Part shown: positions 9,075 through 17,908 of the stretch, piece by piece | Position numbering within the stretch: the first letter of the stretch is position 1 | How the letters are laid out: every line of letters starts with the position of its first letter | Source of the DNA: an uncultured Oscillospiraceae bacterium | Lineage (GTDB): Bacteria > Bacillota > Clostridia > Oscillospirales > Acutalibacteraceae | NCBI GenBank assembly: GCA_900540865.1 | Contig: UQHH01000008.1 | Coordinates: 1-64,000, forward strand | DNA length: 64,000 nucleotides | Direction of reading: 5' to 3' | Made by a program: the position numbers and the translations under genes | Notes under the pieces: model-generated | What the model was told of the DNA's origin: nothing | Seen by the model: the letters and a program-made list of their open reading frames with translations, nothing else | Database searches by the model: none

Positions 9075-9587
9075 ATGTTGAATGAAAAGGTAGCGAAGCT
9101 TTTAAACGAACAGATTACGAAGGAATTCTATTCCGCGTATCTTTATCTTGATTTTTCCGTCTATTATTCCGAGCAGAGCCTCGATGGCTTTGCAAACTGG
9201 TACAAGGTACAGGCGCAGGAAGAGCGCGACCATGCCATGCTGTTTGTCCAGTACCTGCTCAACAACGGCGAAAAGGCCGCACTTGAGACGATTGATAAGC
9301 CGCAGTTGGCGGCCGACGGGCACATGGCGCCGCTCAAGGCGGGCCTTGAGCATGAGCGGTATGTAACGAGCCTGATTCACGCCATCTACGACGCCGCCTA
9401 TGAAGTGCGCGATTTCCGCACGATGCAGTTCCTCGACTGGTTTGTCAAGGAGCAGGGCGAGGAGGAAAAGAACGCGGAAGACCTGATTAAGAAGATGGAG
9501 CTGTTCGGCAGCGACCCGAAGGGCCTATACCTGCTCGACAGCGAGCTTGCGGCACGCGTTTACACCGCGCCGTCGCTGGTTCTCTGA
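9075..9587 (+). CDS. ftnA: ferritin (non-heme iron storage)
   Basis: A 170-residue ferritin that would assemble into a 24-mer cage and oxidise and store iron in the cytoplasm. The start MLNEKVAKLLNEQITKEFYS is the typical ferritin N-terminus, with GGGGTG upstream. An in-frame codon at 8892 lies upstream of the promoter and is rejected. Ferroxidase ligands are visible: Glu in TKEFYSAYLYL, EERDHAM (Glu/His pair), and the later EKNAEDLIKK helix with KEQGEEE. Length is normal. It is transcribed alone from the promoter at 8973-9001. Confidence 0.92.
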   Translation: MLNEKVAKLLNEQITKEFYSAYLYLDFSVYYSEQSLDGFANWYKVQAQEERDHAMLFVQYLLNNGEKAALETIDKPQLAADGHMAPLKAGLEHERYVTSLIHAIYDAAYEVRDFRTMQFLDWFVKEQGEEEKNAEDLIKKMELFGSDPKGLYLLDSELAARVYTAPSLVL

Positions 9588-9710
9588 TTTTACGCTCTAT
9601 AAAAAGGCGAATCAATTACCGCGCTGCTGACAGCGGAATTTTACTATCGACCGGATAAAACAAAATTTATACAATGGGAGGAAACCCAAAATAGGAACAG
9701 AAACAATTCC

Positions 9711-9869
9711 ATTGTAAAAAACACAGTGAAAACCGGCGTTGGTTTTGGCAGTGTATTGGCGATTGTAATCAGCTATGGCGCCTGGAAATCAATTGGTTGG
9801 GCAATTTTCCACGGGATTTTAGGTTGGATATATGTAATTTATTATATCCTAAAGTACGGCTGGAGCTAA
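9711..9869 (+). CDS. small hydrophobic membrane protein, start codon unclear (possibly decayed)
   Basis: The frame reads (I/V)KNTVKTGVGFGSVLAIVI, then a Trp-rich hydrophobic stretch ending LKYGWS and TAA at 9867. That gives about 52 residues with one or two membrane segments. It resembles a widespread family of roughly 50-residue hydrophobic proteins of unknown function. No ATG exists in frame. The position where family members begin is ATT (9711), and a GTG at 9726 lacks a ribosome site. A strong GGGAGG at 9676-9681 is 29 nt upstream and is followed by AAATAG. This suggests that a start codon or frame was lost, or that a rare AUU start is used. The intact coding frame argues the loss, if real, is recent. 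Confidence 0.45.
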   Translation: MVKNTVKTGVGFGSVLAIVISYGAWKSIGWAIFHGILGWIYVIYYILKYGWS

Positions 9870-9960
9870 AAACCAGCTATAAAGCCTTCTTTTATGTGTT
9901 TTATTGGCAAGGTTCCAATTAAAGTATAAGGCGCTTGCATTCCTCATATGCGGCGCATAA

Positions 9961-9999
9961 AAACCGCCCCCGGCAGGTAAAATCAGCCGGGGGCGGTTT
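9961..9999. terminator. bidirectional terminator ending the C1-protease operon
   Basis: A 14-bp perfect GC-rich stem (9961-9974 with 9986-9999) with A-run/T-run ends on both sides, 26 bp downstream of the dockerin-protease stop on the minus strand. Confidence 0.85.
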
Positions 10000-10024
10000 T
10001 TTTATTTGTAATATTTCGTTACCG

Positions 10025-12361
10025 TTACGAAGCGATAGCGTTCTGGACGGCGAGCACGTCCGCCGTACCGATTGCGCCGTCCTTGTTAAAGTCGGCGGCA
10101 ATTTTTTGCTCCGCCGAAAATGTTGTCTTGCCCGCAAGGTAGTTTTGTATCATCAGCACGTCCGCCACGCTGACGATACCGTTTTGGTTTACATCGCCCA
10201 GGATAACTGTTTTTGTGGCGGCATTGCAGTACCATGTTCCCGCCACAACGTTAGAATTGTTTGAAACCGCCGCGCAGCGCAGCTTTTTGCCGAAATCGGC
10301 GCTTGTTACCGTGTAGGAGGCATTCACCGCATTTTTAATTTGCTCCCATTTTCTGGTGCTTTCATTGTACCGCTCCCACTGGTAACGGATGCCGTAGACT
10401 ACATCCGACGGGTAGTCGTTGGAATATTTCAGGCTTGCCGCCAGCCTTTCCCCCACGGCAGGAATTCCCGTAAGCGACTGCCCTATCACGCTCACCTTCG
10501 GGTTGACTGTATAGACTGCGTCTGTACTGTCGCTGAAAGATAGATGCAGGGCAGTCGGGTAATTACGCGGCAGGCTCGACAGGAAAGAGGTCTGGAAGGT
10601 TATCGTGCTGCCGGAGAGCGTATAGTCCCGGCCCTGCAGGAGGACGCTGCCATCGTTTTTCTGGATGCCATGGAGCAGGTTGCCGTTTAAGTTGATTTCA
10701 GCGGTCTGTGCGGTGCCGCGGTAAATGCGGTTGTTCGGACTTATTTTGGAATTTCCCGTGCCGCTGGCCGTCTTTTTCAGCACCGGGCGGATGCAGAAGT
10801 TGTTTTTTATCCCGGTAGCCAGCACATCTTCCCATTTTTTCCCGAGGTACACGTAGCTTTCCCCTTCGTTGCAGGAAGCGCTGTAATATGGGCCGCTTTT
10901 TTCATAAAATACCCGTATCCGTTCTACTTCATTTGGCGTATAGCCGATAACGACCGCGTATTTTCCCGCGTTTGACGGGATAAAGTACGGCGGAGAGCTG
11001 ATTTCGACTGTTTTATAGCCCTGCGCCGTTACCGGGCCGCTCGCGAGCGGCCTGTCATTATATGTAATAACAGGCAGGGTTCCGTCCGCGTTGAGCGGCT
11101 TGATATAAACATAATACCAGCAGCCCAGGGTACCTTCCGGAGAACCCGCGTAAAACATCACCTTGCTGATTTGCCCGTATTCGCCGGCAAGCTCAGAAAA
11201 ATCGTAAACGTTCGCGGTATAAATCATCCGCTCTTTAACCTGCGTATATAACGCGTCGCCCTCTATCGGCATAAAATCGTGCGACAGCATTCTTTCGTCC
11301 TGGTCTGCGGGCGCCACACCCGTAATGGCGGCGGGAAAGTTCTTGTTCTCGTTGCTAAAATACTTGTCTTCATAAGAAACCCAGAAATAGCCGTCCTCCC
11401 CAAAGTCCGGCCCATAGCTGTTCTTTACAAGCCACGCGCCGTTATTTACCGGCTGGCGGCTGAACTTTTCTTTTGGGAAGTTGTCGTCCCAGCCGACAAC
11501 GGTAACGGCGTGGTTCGGTGGGATGTCCCTGGGCGGAGAAGAACCCGGCTGCTTGTCTATCTGGTAGACGTTCAGGGCATTGTAAATTTTGTTATAATGG
11601 TCGCTGCGCTGGGACATATAAAGGTCCGCGCTGACCGCGCCGAATCTTAAAATATAATCCTTGATTTTGCTGATTTCGACCTCCTCCGTGTCGGTCACAT
11701 GGATGCGGCCGCGCGCGTTCATGTTCTGCGGCCAGTTCAGGCCAAAGTCGCCCTTGTAGGGCACGTCCTCTGAAGAAACGGGCGCCTGCCAGGTGACGTT
11801 CTGTTTACTTAAAATTGGCTCGTTCCAGTTGGTCAGGTACGCGAGCGCCATCGGCATATTACCCGCGGTATCAGGGCTTTTTTCGTAATATCCTTTTCCT
11901 TCATCATTGTTCTGCCCTTTTAATTTTTCGCTTAAAACAAACCGCATATGCTGCTCCGAAAAGGTTTGCTTCCGCCCGGTCAGGCGCGTCGTTGCCGCCT
12001 CGAGGCACGCGTTCGCCGAGAACGACCAGCACACGCCTAAATTTCCCTGGTCTTTGGCAGGCGTAAGCCAGCCCCCGCCGCGCGGGTCGTAAAAGGAGAT
12101 TGCCGTCCCCACATAGCCCTCGTCGTCGATATACGACGGCGCGGCCGCCCGTGGGACGACGCCGCCGTATTTTGCGACATCCCCGTTTTTATAGTCTTCC
12201 AGGTACTGCTCGTATTCCGGCGTGTAGTTGTTTTCTGAGCCGTCAACCAAAACCGCCTCGCCGCTGCCTGTTTGTACCGCGGATACATTGGCGCACACAC
12301 CAGCCGTCCCCGTGACGAGCAGGGCCGCGGCCAGCAAAAGGCTAATCCACTTCCTCATCAT
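10025..12361 (-). CDS. secreted papain-like (C1) cysteine protease with dockerin
   Basis: About 778 residues from an ATG-ATG pair at 12361/12358 behind GGGAG; MRKWISLLLAAALLVTGTAG is a signal peptide. The peptidase C1 domain lies at about 85-370: Cys in DQGNLGVCWSFSANAC, His in PPNHAVTVVGWDDNF, Asn in GAWLVKNSYGPDFGEDGYFW. A lectin-like/accessory region follows. Then comes a CBM_X2/Ig-like module (LLQGRDYTLSGSTITF) and an Ig-like module containing YQWERYNESTRKWEQI. The C-terminus is a type I dockerin (GDVNQNGIVSVADVLMIQ, ADFNKDGAIGTADVLAVQ). It would digest protein outside the cell as part of a cohesin-dockerin complex. It starts 22 nt after the upstream dockerin gene, so the two are probably co-transcribed. 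Confidence 0.88.
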   Translation of the reverse strand: MMRKWISLLLAAALLVTGTAGVCANVSAVQTGSGEAVLVDGSENNYTPEYEQYLEDYKNGDVAKYGGVVPRAAAPSYIDDEGYVGTAISFYDPRGGGWLTPAKDQGNLGVCWSFSANACLEAATTRLTGRKQTFSEQHMRFVLSEKLKGQNNDEGKGYYEKSPDTAGNMPMALAYLTNWNEPILSKQNVTWQAPVSSEDVPYKGDFGLNWPQNMNARGRIHVTDTEEVEISKIKDYILRFGAVSADLYMSQRSDHYNKIYNALNVYQIDKQPGSSPPRDIPPNHAVTVVGWDDNFPKEKFSRQPVNNGAWLVKNSYGPDFGEDGYFWVSYEDKYFSNENKNFPAAITGVAPADQDERMLSHDFMPIEGDALYTQVKERMIYTANVYDFSELAGEYGQISKVMFYAGSPEGTLGCWYYVYIKPLNADGTLPVITYNDRPLASGPVTAQGYKTVEISSPPYFIPSNAGKYAVVIGYTPNEVERIRVFYEKSGPYYSASCNEGESYVYLGKKWEDVLATGIKNNFCIRPVLKKTASGTGNSKISPNNRIYRGTAQTAEINLNGNLLHGIQKNDGSVLLQGRDYTLSGSTITFQTSFLSSLPRNYPTALHLSFSDSTDAVYTVNPKVSVIGQSLTGIPAVGERLAASLKYSNDYPSDVVYGIRYQWERYNESTRKWEQIKNAVNASYTVTSADFGKKLRCAAVSNNSNVVAGTWYCNAATKTVILGDVNQNGIVSVADVLMIQNYLAGKTTFSAEQKIAADFNKDGAIGTADVLAVQNAIAS

Positions 12362-12383
12362 TTCAACTCCCATTCTTACTATT

Positions 12384-13217
12384 TTAGATAATCTTCCCCT
12401 CATCAATAAGATCATTTCTATCAAATAAATTCAATCGGGATAAATCAAAACTTTTCAACTCTTCCACTTGACCGGCAAGATATTTCTGTATTATCAAAAC
12501 GTCTTCTGTCGTAATCGTACCTAAAGTGAAAGGTGAGACCGCCGCAACAAACAATTGTGAAGAATTCATCTTGACAACTTTTGCGAGATATTTCTGCAGG
12601 TACAGCACGTCCGCTACTTTAACGTAACCGTTTCCATCAATATCGCCCGCCACCTGATTGCTTGCGCAAAGCTTGTTATAGGCGGCGCGCAGCGCAAAGT
12701 ACGCGCCCGTTACAGAATCGTCGTCCGGGGCCAAAAGCACATCCGCCGCCGTTTGCCGCGCGGCGCAGAATTCCCGCCACATCCGCTCCGGATAGTAACG
12801 GTAAAGATAACCCTCCGTGCCGTCTTCTTCGCCTTTTACCGCATCGTATAATTCCTGCAGTGAAGAAGCGGATACTTTCAGGCCGTCGTACGCCGCTTCG
12901 AGCTTGTCATAAACGTCCTGAAGCTCCTCCACTGGACATAACTCCCATATAATCCCACTGCTTATGTTCATATATTTCCATGCGTTTTCAAGCTGGACGT
13001 TCAACTCGCCCAGGGTTTCTCCTGTATAAATCGGTACTCCCTCGTTTCCCATTGACGGAAATTTTTGCTCACCCAACATGTACAGCTCTTCCGTATTGTT
13101 CAAAAGCCGCTGCTTTATCTGCCCTTCGTCCGTGTACGCGGACGCACCAATTGCCGCCGTACCCATAAGCAGGCACAGGCATAACAGGATAGCGATTGTT
13201 CTTCTTAGTTTTTTCAT
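12384..13217 (-). CDS. secreted FIVAR-like dockerin protein (copy 1)
   Basis: A 277-residue protein: signal peptide (KLRRTIAILLCLCLLMGTAA), two helical FIVAR-like repeats (about 35-180, e.g. LQELYDAVKGEEDG and MWREFCAARQTAADVLL), then a dockerin. The first dockerin loop is intact (GDIDGNGYVKVADVLYLQKY). In the second the calcium-ligand stretch is replaced by VSPFTLGTITTEDVL, so calcium binding there is doubtful. The tail LNLFDRNDLIDEGKII is shared with copy 2. AGGAG lies 8 nt before the ATG. No catalytic domain is visible, so a binding or structural role is inferred. It precedes the C1-protease gene by 22 nt. Confidence 0.8.
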   Translation of the reverse strand: MKKLRRTIAILLCLCLLMGTAAIGASAYTDEGQIKQRLLNNTEELYMLGEQKFPSMGNEGVPIYTGETLGELNVQLENAWKYMNISSGIIWELCPVEELQDVYDKLEAAYDGLKVSASSLQELYDAVKGEEDGTEGYLYRYYPERMWREFCAARQTAADVLLAPDDDSVTGAYFALRAAYNKLCASNQVAGDIDGNGYVKVADVLYLQKYLAKVVKMNSSQLFVAAVSPFTLGTITTEDVLIIQKYLAGQVEELKSFDLSRLNLFDRNDLIDEGKII

Positions 13218-13395
13218 TGGAAACGCTCCTTTTTATTTTTAAGGTGAATATTTGTCCTATTATTTATTTTAACTCTTTATTTATAATATGTCAATTTAAA
13301 ACAGAAACAACATATTTCGCTATTTTTATGTTAATTAAATGATTACATTATAAAGCTGATTTACCACTCAGAAATCCCTGTACAGTGGATGCGCT

Positions 13396-14238
13396 TCAAA
13401 TTAACTTTCCCTCATCAATCAGCGGATTACGGTCTAGTTGGTTTATAGAACCCAATCCCCTGCTGTCAAAAAACATATCCACGCCAGCAAGATGCTTCTG
13501 CATCATAATGACATTTTCCGTTGTAATGGTTCCCGCATTATTCCTGCTGACAAAATCAGCAACAATTAGCTGGGAGGAATTCATCGTAACCATCTTTGCC
13601 AGATATTTCTGCAGGTACAGCACGTCCGCTACTTTAACGTAACCGTTTCCATCAATATCGCCCGCCACCTGATTGCTTGCGCAGAGCTTGTTGTAGGCGG
13701 CGCGCAGCGCAAAGTACGCGCCCGTCACGGAGTCGTCGTCCGGGTTTAAAAGCACATCCGCTGCCGTTTGCCGCGCGGCGCAAAATTCCCGCCACATCCG
13801 CTCTGAGTAGTAACGGGAAAGATAGCCCTCCGTGCCGTCTTCCTCCCCCTTTACCGCGTCGTATAATTCCTGCAGCGAGGAAACGGCTACTTTCAGGCCG
13901 TCGTACGCCGCTTCGAGCTTGTCATAAACGCCCTGAAGCTCCTCCACCGGACATAATTCCCATATAATCCCACTGTTTATGTTCATATATTTCCATGCGT
14001 TTTCAAGCTGGACGTTCAACTCGCCCAGGGTTTCTCCTGTATAAATCGGTACTCCCTCGTTTCCCATTGACGGAAATTTTTGCTCACCCAACATGTACAG
14101 CTCTTCCGTATTGTTCAAAAGCCGCTGCTTTATCTGCCGTTCTTCTTCGTCCGTATACGCGGACGCGCCGATTGCCGCCGTACCCATAAGCAGGCACAGG
14201 CATAACAGGATAGCGATTGTTTTTCTCAGTTTTTGCAA
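13396..14238 (-). CDS. secreted FIVAR-like dockerin protein (copy 2)
   Basis: About 280 residues and almost identical to copy 1 through the signal peptide, FIVAR-like repeats and first dockerin loop (GDIDGNGYVKVADVLYLQKY). The second dockerin half differs: VADFVSRNNAGTITTENVIM. The start is TTG at 14238. The duplicated leader aligns this codon exactly with the ATG of copy 1, both 8 nt after GGAG, while a GTG at 14247 abuts the ribosome site. The C-terminal tail (NQLDRNPLIDEGKLI) is conserved after the dockerin. It is a recent tandem duplication, with 178 bp of AT-rich DNA separating the copies. Confidence 0.8.
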   Translation of the reverse strand: MQKLRKTIAILLCLCLLMGTAAIGASAYTDEEERQIKQRLLNNTEELYMLGEQKFPSMGNEGVPIYTGETLGELNVQLENAWKYMNINSGIIWELCPVEELQGVYDKLEAAYDGLKVAVSSLQELYDAVKGEEDGTEGYLSRYYSERMWREFCAARQTAADVLLNPDDDSVTGAYFALRAAYNKLCASNQVAGDIDGNGYVKVADVLYLQKYLAKMVTMNSSQLIVADFVSRNNAGTITTENVIMMQKHLAGVDMFFDSRGLGSINQLDRNPLIDEGKLI

Positions 14239-14498
14239 TATAAACACTCCTTTTTATTTTTTGAATTCTGATACATTCTCACATATTTATTTTAACCCTT
14301 TATTTATACCATACCAATTTAATTCGCATCTACATATTGTGAGGATATTTTACATTTACTTTTTATGGTTATTTTATTTTCTCTGACATTTTACTGTTTT
14401 GCTTTTATATTTGAGGGTTTTGCAGCAGCGAATTTGCAAGCTGGCGCTATTTTTAAAAAATGTGGTTTTATTTACCGACCATATGTTCTATTATCCCA

Positions 14499-14527
14499 TT
14501 GACCAGTGCGAACGAAAGTTCTATAAT
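14499..14527 (+). promoter_or_regulatory. dinB promoter
   Basis: TTGACC (14499-14504) and TATAAT (14522-14527) are separated by 17 bp: a strong sigma-A-type promoter whose spacer contains a LexA box. Confidence 0.8.
14509..14522 (+). promoter_or_regulatory. LexA (SOS) operator 1
   Basis: CGAACGAAAGTTCT matches the Gram-positive LexA consensus CGAAC-N4-GTTCG-like core GAAC-N4-GTTC perfectly. It lies between the -35 and -10 of dinB, so bound LexA would block polymerase. Confidence 0.8.
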
Positions 14528-14533
14528 TGTTAT

Positions 14534-14546
14534 AAACATTTGTTCG
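14534..14546 (+). promoter_or_regulatory. LexA (SOS) operator 2
   Basis: AAACATTTGTTCG has one mismatch to GAAC-N4-GTTC and lies just downstream of the -10 box, 24 bp (centre to centre) from operator 1. Confidence 0.6.
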
Positions 14547-14561
14547 ATTGGAGATGCTTTT

Positions 14562-15809
14562 TTGTCCAGAACCATTTTGCACAGCGACTGCAACGCCTTT
14601 TACGCGTCTGTGGAATGCCTGCTCAATCCGCGGCTGCAAAATTACTGCGTCGCAGTATGCGGGGATGTCCAGGCACGCCACGGTATCATCCTGGCCAAAA
14701 ACCAAAACGCCAAGGGGTTCGGCGTAAAAACGGGCGAGCCAATTTGGATGGCAAAGAAAAAATGCCCTCAGCTCGTTACGGTGCAGGCCGATTTTGCGCG
14801 CTATCTGGAATTTGCAAAACGCGTAAGGGAAATTTACCTGGAATACACCGACCGGGTAGAGCCGTTCGGGCTGGACGAGGCATGGCTCGACGTAACCGGC
14901 AGCGCCCGCCTGTTTGGGAGCGGGGAGGCTATTGCCGGGGAAATAAGGCGGCGCGTCAAGGAAGAAATCGGTATTACGGTAAGCATCGGCGTGAGCTTCA
15001 ATAAAATATTCGCAAAGCTTGGAAGCGATTACCAAAAGCCGGACGCGGTCACGGTAATCTCCAAGGACAATTTTCGGGACATCGTGTGGCCGCTGCCTTC
15101 GGGCGAGCTTTTATACGTTGGCCCCGCTACAAAAAAGAAGATCACCGCAATGGGCATTTACACAATTGGAGACGTCGCGCGCTGCAAACAGGAGCTGCTT
15201 CGCCGCAATCTCGGAAAATGGGGCGACTGGCTTTATACCTTCGCAAACGGGCTGGACGCCTCCCCCGTCGCCCGCTACAGCGAAGTGCCGCCGCCTAAAT
15301 CGATTGGCAACTCTGTGACCGCCCCGCGCGACCTGAAAACACTCGACGACGTCAAGATTATTTTCAGCGTCCTGTGCGACAGCGTATGCCGCCGTATGCG
15401 CGAGCAGGGGCTGCGCTGTAAAACGGTAGGTATCCATATCCGGGACAACGAGCTGCACACCCTGGAACGCCAGTGCCGGCTTGACGGCGACAGCAGTATT
15501 ACAAAGGATATTACAGACGCCTCTATGCGCCTTTTTCAAGAGCATTACCACAAAAAACAGGCTATACGAAGCCTGGGGGTAAGCGTTTCTGATTTTACGC
15601 GGTGTGCGCAGGGCGTGCAGCTTTCCTTTTTCAGCGGCGACGAAAAAGAGCGCGTACGACGGGAGCGGCTTGACGATACGGTAGACCACTTGAAGGAACG
15701 TTTCGGCGCCTGCGCCGTATGCCCCGCCCTGCTTTTAAAGGATAAAAGACTTTCCGGTTTCAATCCGAAAGCAGACCATATCATCCATCCGGTAGGCTAT
15801 TCTTTTTGA
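14562..15809 (+). CDS. dinB: Y-family DNA polymerase IV
   Basis: A 415-residue translesion polymerase. The start is TTG 14562 (MSRTILHSDCNAFYASVE) with GGAG 8 nt upstream, 35 nt downstream of the -10; the longer in-frame ATG at 14460 lies before the promoter. Motifs are HSDCNAFYASVE (metal Asp plus steric gate), YTDRVEPFGLDEAWLDVTG (catalytic acidic residues; the usual SIDE appears as GLDEAW), GVSFNKIFAKLGSDYQKP, and an HhH region (GIYTIGDVA). The C-terminal little-finger domain is complete, but no clear beta-clamp peptide was identified. Two LexA boxes in the promoter indicate SOS control. Confidence 0.9.
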   Translation: MSRTILHSDCNAFYASVECLLNPRLQNYCVAVCGDVQARHGIILAKNQNAKGFGVKTGEPIWMAKKKCPQLVTVQADFARYLEFAKRVREIYLEYTDRVEPFGLDEAWLDVTGSARLFGSGEAIAGEIRRRVKEEIGITVSIGVSFNKIFAKLGSDYQKPDAVTVISKDNFRDIVWPLPSGELLYVGPATKKKITAMGIYTIGDVARCKQELLRRNLGKWGDWLYTFANGLDASPVARYSEVPPPKSIGNSVTAPRDLKTLDDVKIIFSVLCDSVCRRMREQGLRCKTVGIHIRDNELHTLERQCRLDGDSSITKDITDASMRLFQEHYHKKQAIRSLGVSVSDFTRCAQGVQLSFFSGDEKERVRRERLDDTVDHLKERFGACAVCPALLLKDKRLSGFNPKADHIIHPVGYSF

Positions 15810-15931
15810 CAAACAAATAACAATCGAATTACCGATATTTTTTATTTATTAATTTTAAACAGTTAAAGATTTAAAAATATAGTAAATCGTACAAATTTAC
15901 AAAAGTAGTTCACTATATACATTTTATTATA

Positions 15932-15959
15932 TTGACTTTATCCATATTTGTAGTATAAA
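15932..15959 (+). promoter_or_regulatory. promoter of first amylase gene
   Basis: TTGACT (15932-15937) and TATAAA (15954-15959) with a 16-bp spacer. The preceding ~60 bp (including CGTACAAATTTACAAAA) recurs with changes upstream of the second amylase gene. Confidence 0.6.
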
Positions 15960-16021
15960 ATATAAAAGAAGGATATTTTGCAAAATCAGCCCTAAAAAAA
16001 CAAGATAATAGGAGGTAGATT

Positions 16022-17794
16022 ATGTCTCGGTTCAAAAAAAGTTCGTTAAGCATTCTGCTGGTTCTAAGCATCCTCGTTACCTTTGTCTGCTCATACGGCG
16101 GCGTAACAGCGGTCGCGAACGACACCCCCGCCCCCGCTATATCCAGCGGCACCTACGGCCTTGCGCAGAATATACAGGACGGCGTAATCCTGCACGCGTG
16201 GAACTGGTCGTATAACACCATCAAAAGCAACATGGCCGATATTGCCGCGGCGGGCTACTCCGCTGTACAGACGTCGCCTGTACAGCAGCCGCGCGACTAT
16301 AACGCGTCCTGGACGCAGGTCAGCACACAGTGGTGGAAATTCTACCAGCCGCTCGACCTGACGTTTGCAGCCGATCACACCTGGATGGGCACGCCGGAAG
16401 AATTTAAAAAAATGTGCGAGGAAGCGCATTCCTACGGCGTCAAGGTGATTGTCGACATCGTCGCAAACCATCTGGCAAACGACAGGGACGGCGCGGGAAA
16501 CGCCAAGGACAACCGCAACAGCGGCATTCCTGCATACCTGCGCAACAACGACAGCTACTGGCATGTCAATACCATCTGGGCAAGCGATTCAAACCGCTAC
16601 GATATGACGATGGGCTCGACCGGGCAGCCCGATTTGAATACGGGCAATTCGGCCGTCCAGGGCTTTGTCATCGACCTGATGAAGACCTGCATCGATAAAG
16701 GAGCCGACGGCTTCCGCTTCGACGCAGCAAAGCATATCGAGGTTCCTGAAGACCCCTATGGCGCGGGCAGCAATTTCTGGCCGAACGTCACAAGCCAGGT
16801 CAGCGCCTACGGCTCTGCCAAGGGCAAGAATATTTATTATTACGGCGAGGTCCTCAATACGGCGTCAACAGCTCTTTCCAATTATACGGAATACATCTGC
16901 CTGACCGACAACCAGACCGGAAACAACGTCAAGTCGAATGTCCTCAACGGCAACGCGGCAGGCGCGGCGGCTTCCGGCTATGTGTTCAATCTCGGCGCGG
17001 ATAAAACCGTTCTATGGGCGGAGTCGCACGATATTTTCGCGGAAAACCAATTCACCTCCAATACCGACATTATGCTGACCTGGGCGGTTGTCGCTTCGCG
17101 CGCCGACGCCACCTCCCTGTTCCTTGCACGCCCATGGAGCTATACCGGTAATGAAATGGGGTTGTCCGGCGATACCTCGTGGAAAGGAAAGAACGTAGCT
17201 GAAGTCAATAAGTTCCACAATTACTTTATCGGGCAGGGCGAGTACCTGAGCAACAACGGCAGCGTCGTCATCAACGAACGCGGCACAACCGGCGCGGTCC
17301 TTGTAAACCTGAGCAGCAACAGTGTAAGCGTAAACGCACAGGCAAACCGTATGATAGACGGTACCTACAAAGACCACATTTCCGGCAATAACTTTACCGT
17401 TTCCAACGGAAGGATTTACGGTTCGATCACCGGTAAAAACATCGCGGTTCTCTATAACACAGCGGCTTCTCCCGGCGGCGTAAAAACACTTTACCTGCAG
17501 GACAAGCTAGGCTGGGGCTCCTCCGCCAAGGCATACTGCTGGAATTCCTTAACCGGCGCAAAGAACGCCGCATGGCCGGGCGTTACCATGACATATGTAA
17601 AGACGACGCCCGACACGCACGAAAATATTTATAAGATTACGTTTACAGACAGCGCTTACGATTATATTATCTTTACGAACGGGAGCGGCCAGCAGACGGT
17701 AGACCTGCCCACCGCAACGAACGGTTCCGTCTACTATTGTACGCAGGCTGCCTCCTCAGGCAAATATAAGGTAAGCACCTATCCGTCTACATAG
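16022..17794 (+). CDS. secreted alpha-amylase (GH13) with starch-binding module
   Basis: A 590-residue extracellular starch hydrolase: signal peptide in the first ~32 residues, GH13 (beta/alpha)8 barrel at about 40-480, and a C-terminal CBM26-like starch-binding module (from about 488; LYLQDKLGWGSSAKAYCW...WPGVTMTYV). Conserved GH13 regions are VIVDIVANH (near 142), the nucleophile Asp in DGFRFDAAKHIE (about 234), acid/base Glu in YYGEVLNT (about 275), and Asp in AESHDIF (about 337). GGAGG precedes the ATG. There is no dockerin or anchor, so it is probably released. Its tandem paralogue lies 418 bp downstream. Confidence 0.92.
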   Translation: MSRFKKSSLSILLVLSILVTFVCSYGGVTAVANDTPAPAISSGTYGLAQNIQDGVILHAWNWSYNTIKSNMADIAAAGYSAVQTSPVQQPRDYNASWTQVSTQWWKFYQPLDLTFAADHTWMGTPEEFKKMCEEAHSYGVKVIVDIVANHLANDRDGAGNAKDNRNSGIPAYLRNNDSYWHVNTIWASDSNRYDMTMGSTGQPDLNTGNSAVQGFVIDLMKTCIDKGADGFRFDAAKHIEVPEDPYGAGSNFWPNVTSQVSAYGSAKGKNIYYYGEVLNTASTALSNYTEYICLTDNQTGNNVKSNVLNGNAAGAAASGYVFNLGADKTVLWAESHDIFAENQFTSNTDIMLTWAVVASRADATSLFLARPWSYTGNEMGLSGDTSWKGKNVAEVNKFHNYFIGQGEYLSNNGSVVINERGTTGAVLVNLSSNSVSVNAQANRMIDGTYKDHISGNNFTVSNGRIYGSITGKNIAVLYNTAASPGGVKTLYLQDKLGWGSSAKAYCWNSLTGAKNAAWPGVTMTYVKTTPDTHENIYKITFTDSAYDYIIFTNGSGQQTVDLPTATNGSVYYCTQAASSGKYKVSTYPST

Positions 17795-17874
17795 CAGGGG
17801 GAGCAACCCTTGACGTATCCTTTTAAATAAAGGCGGGGTTTTTGACCGCCAGCTCATAACGTAACAGGCCGAAC

Positions 17875-17908
17875 AGGCGCCGTCCGTGCATTTGCGCGGA
17901 CGGCGCCT
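17875..17908 (+). terminator. terminator after first amylase gene
   Basis: A 12-bp GC-rich stem (17875-17886 with 17897-17908) followed by TCGTTTATC. It is a strong hairpin but has a weak T tract. Confidence 0.6.

Larger units (their letters stand above)
9588..10024. other. intergenic region with one tiny ORF and a terminator
   Basis: This stretch between the ferritin and the C1-protease gene holds the small hydrophobic ORF at 9711-9869 and the bidirectional terminator at 9961-9999. I see nothing else. Confidence 0.6.
14239..14561. other. AT-rich divergent intergenic region
   Basis: The left part carries the leader of dockerin copy 2 (minus strand). The right part carries the dinB promoter and LexA boxes (14499-14545). 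No additional ORF is seen. Confidence 0.6.
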
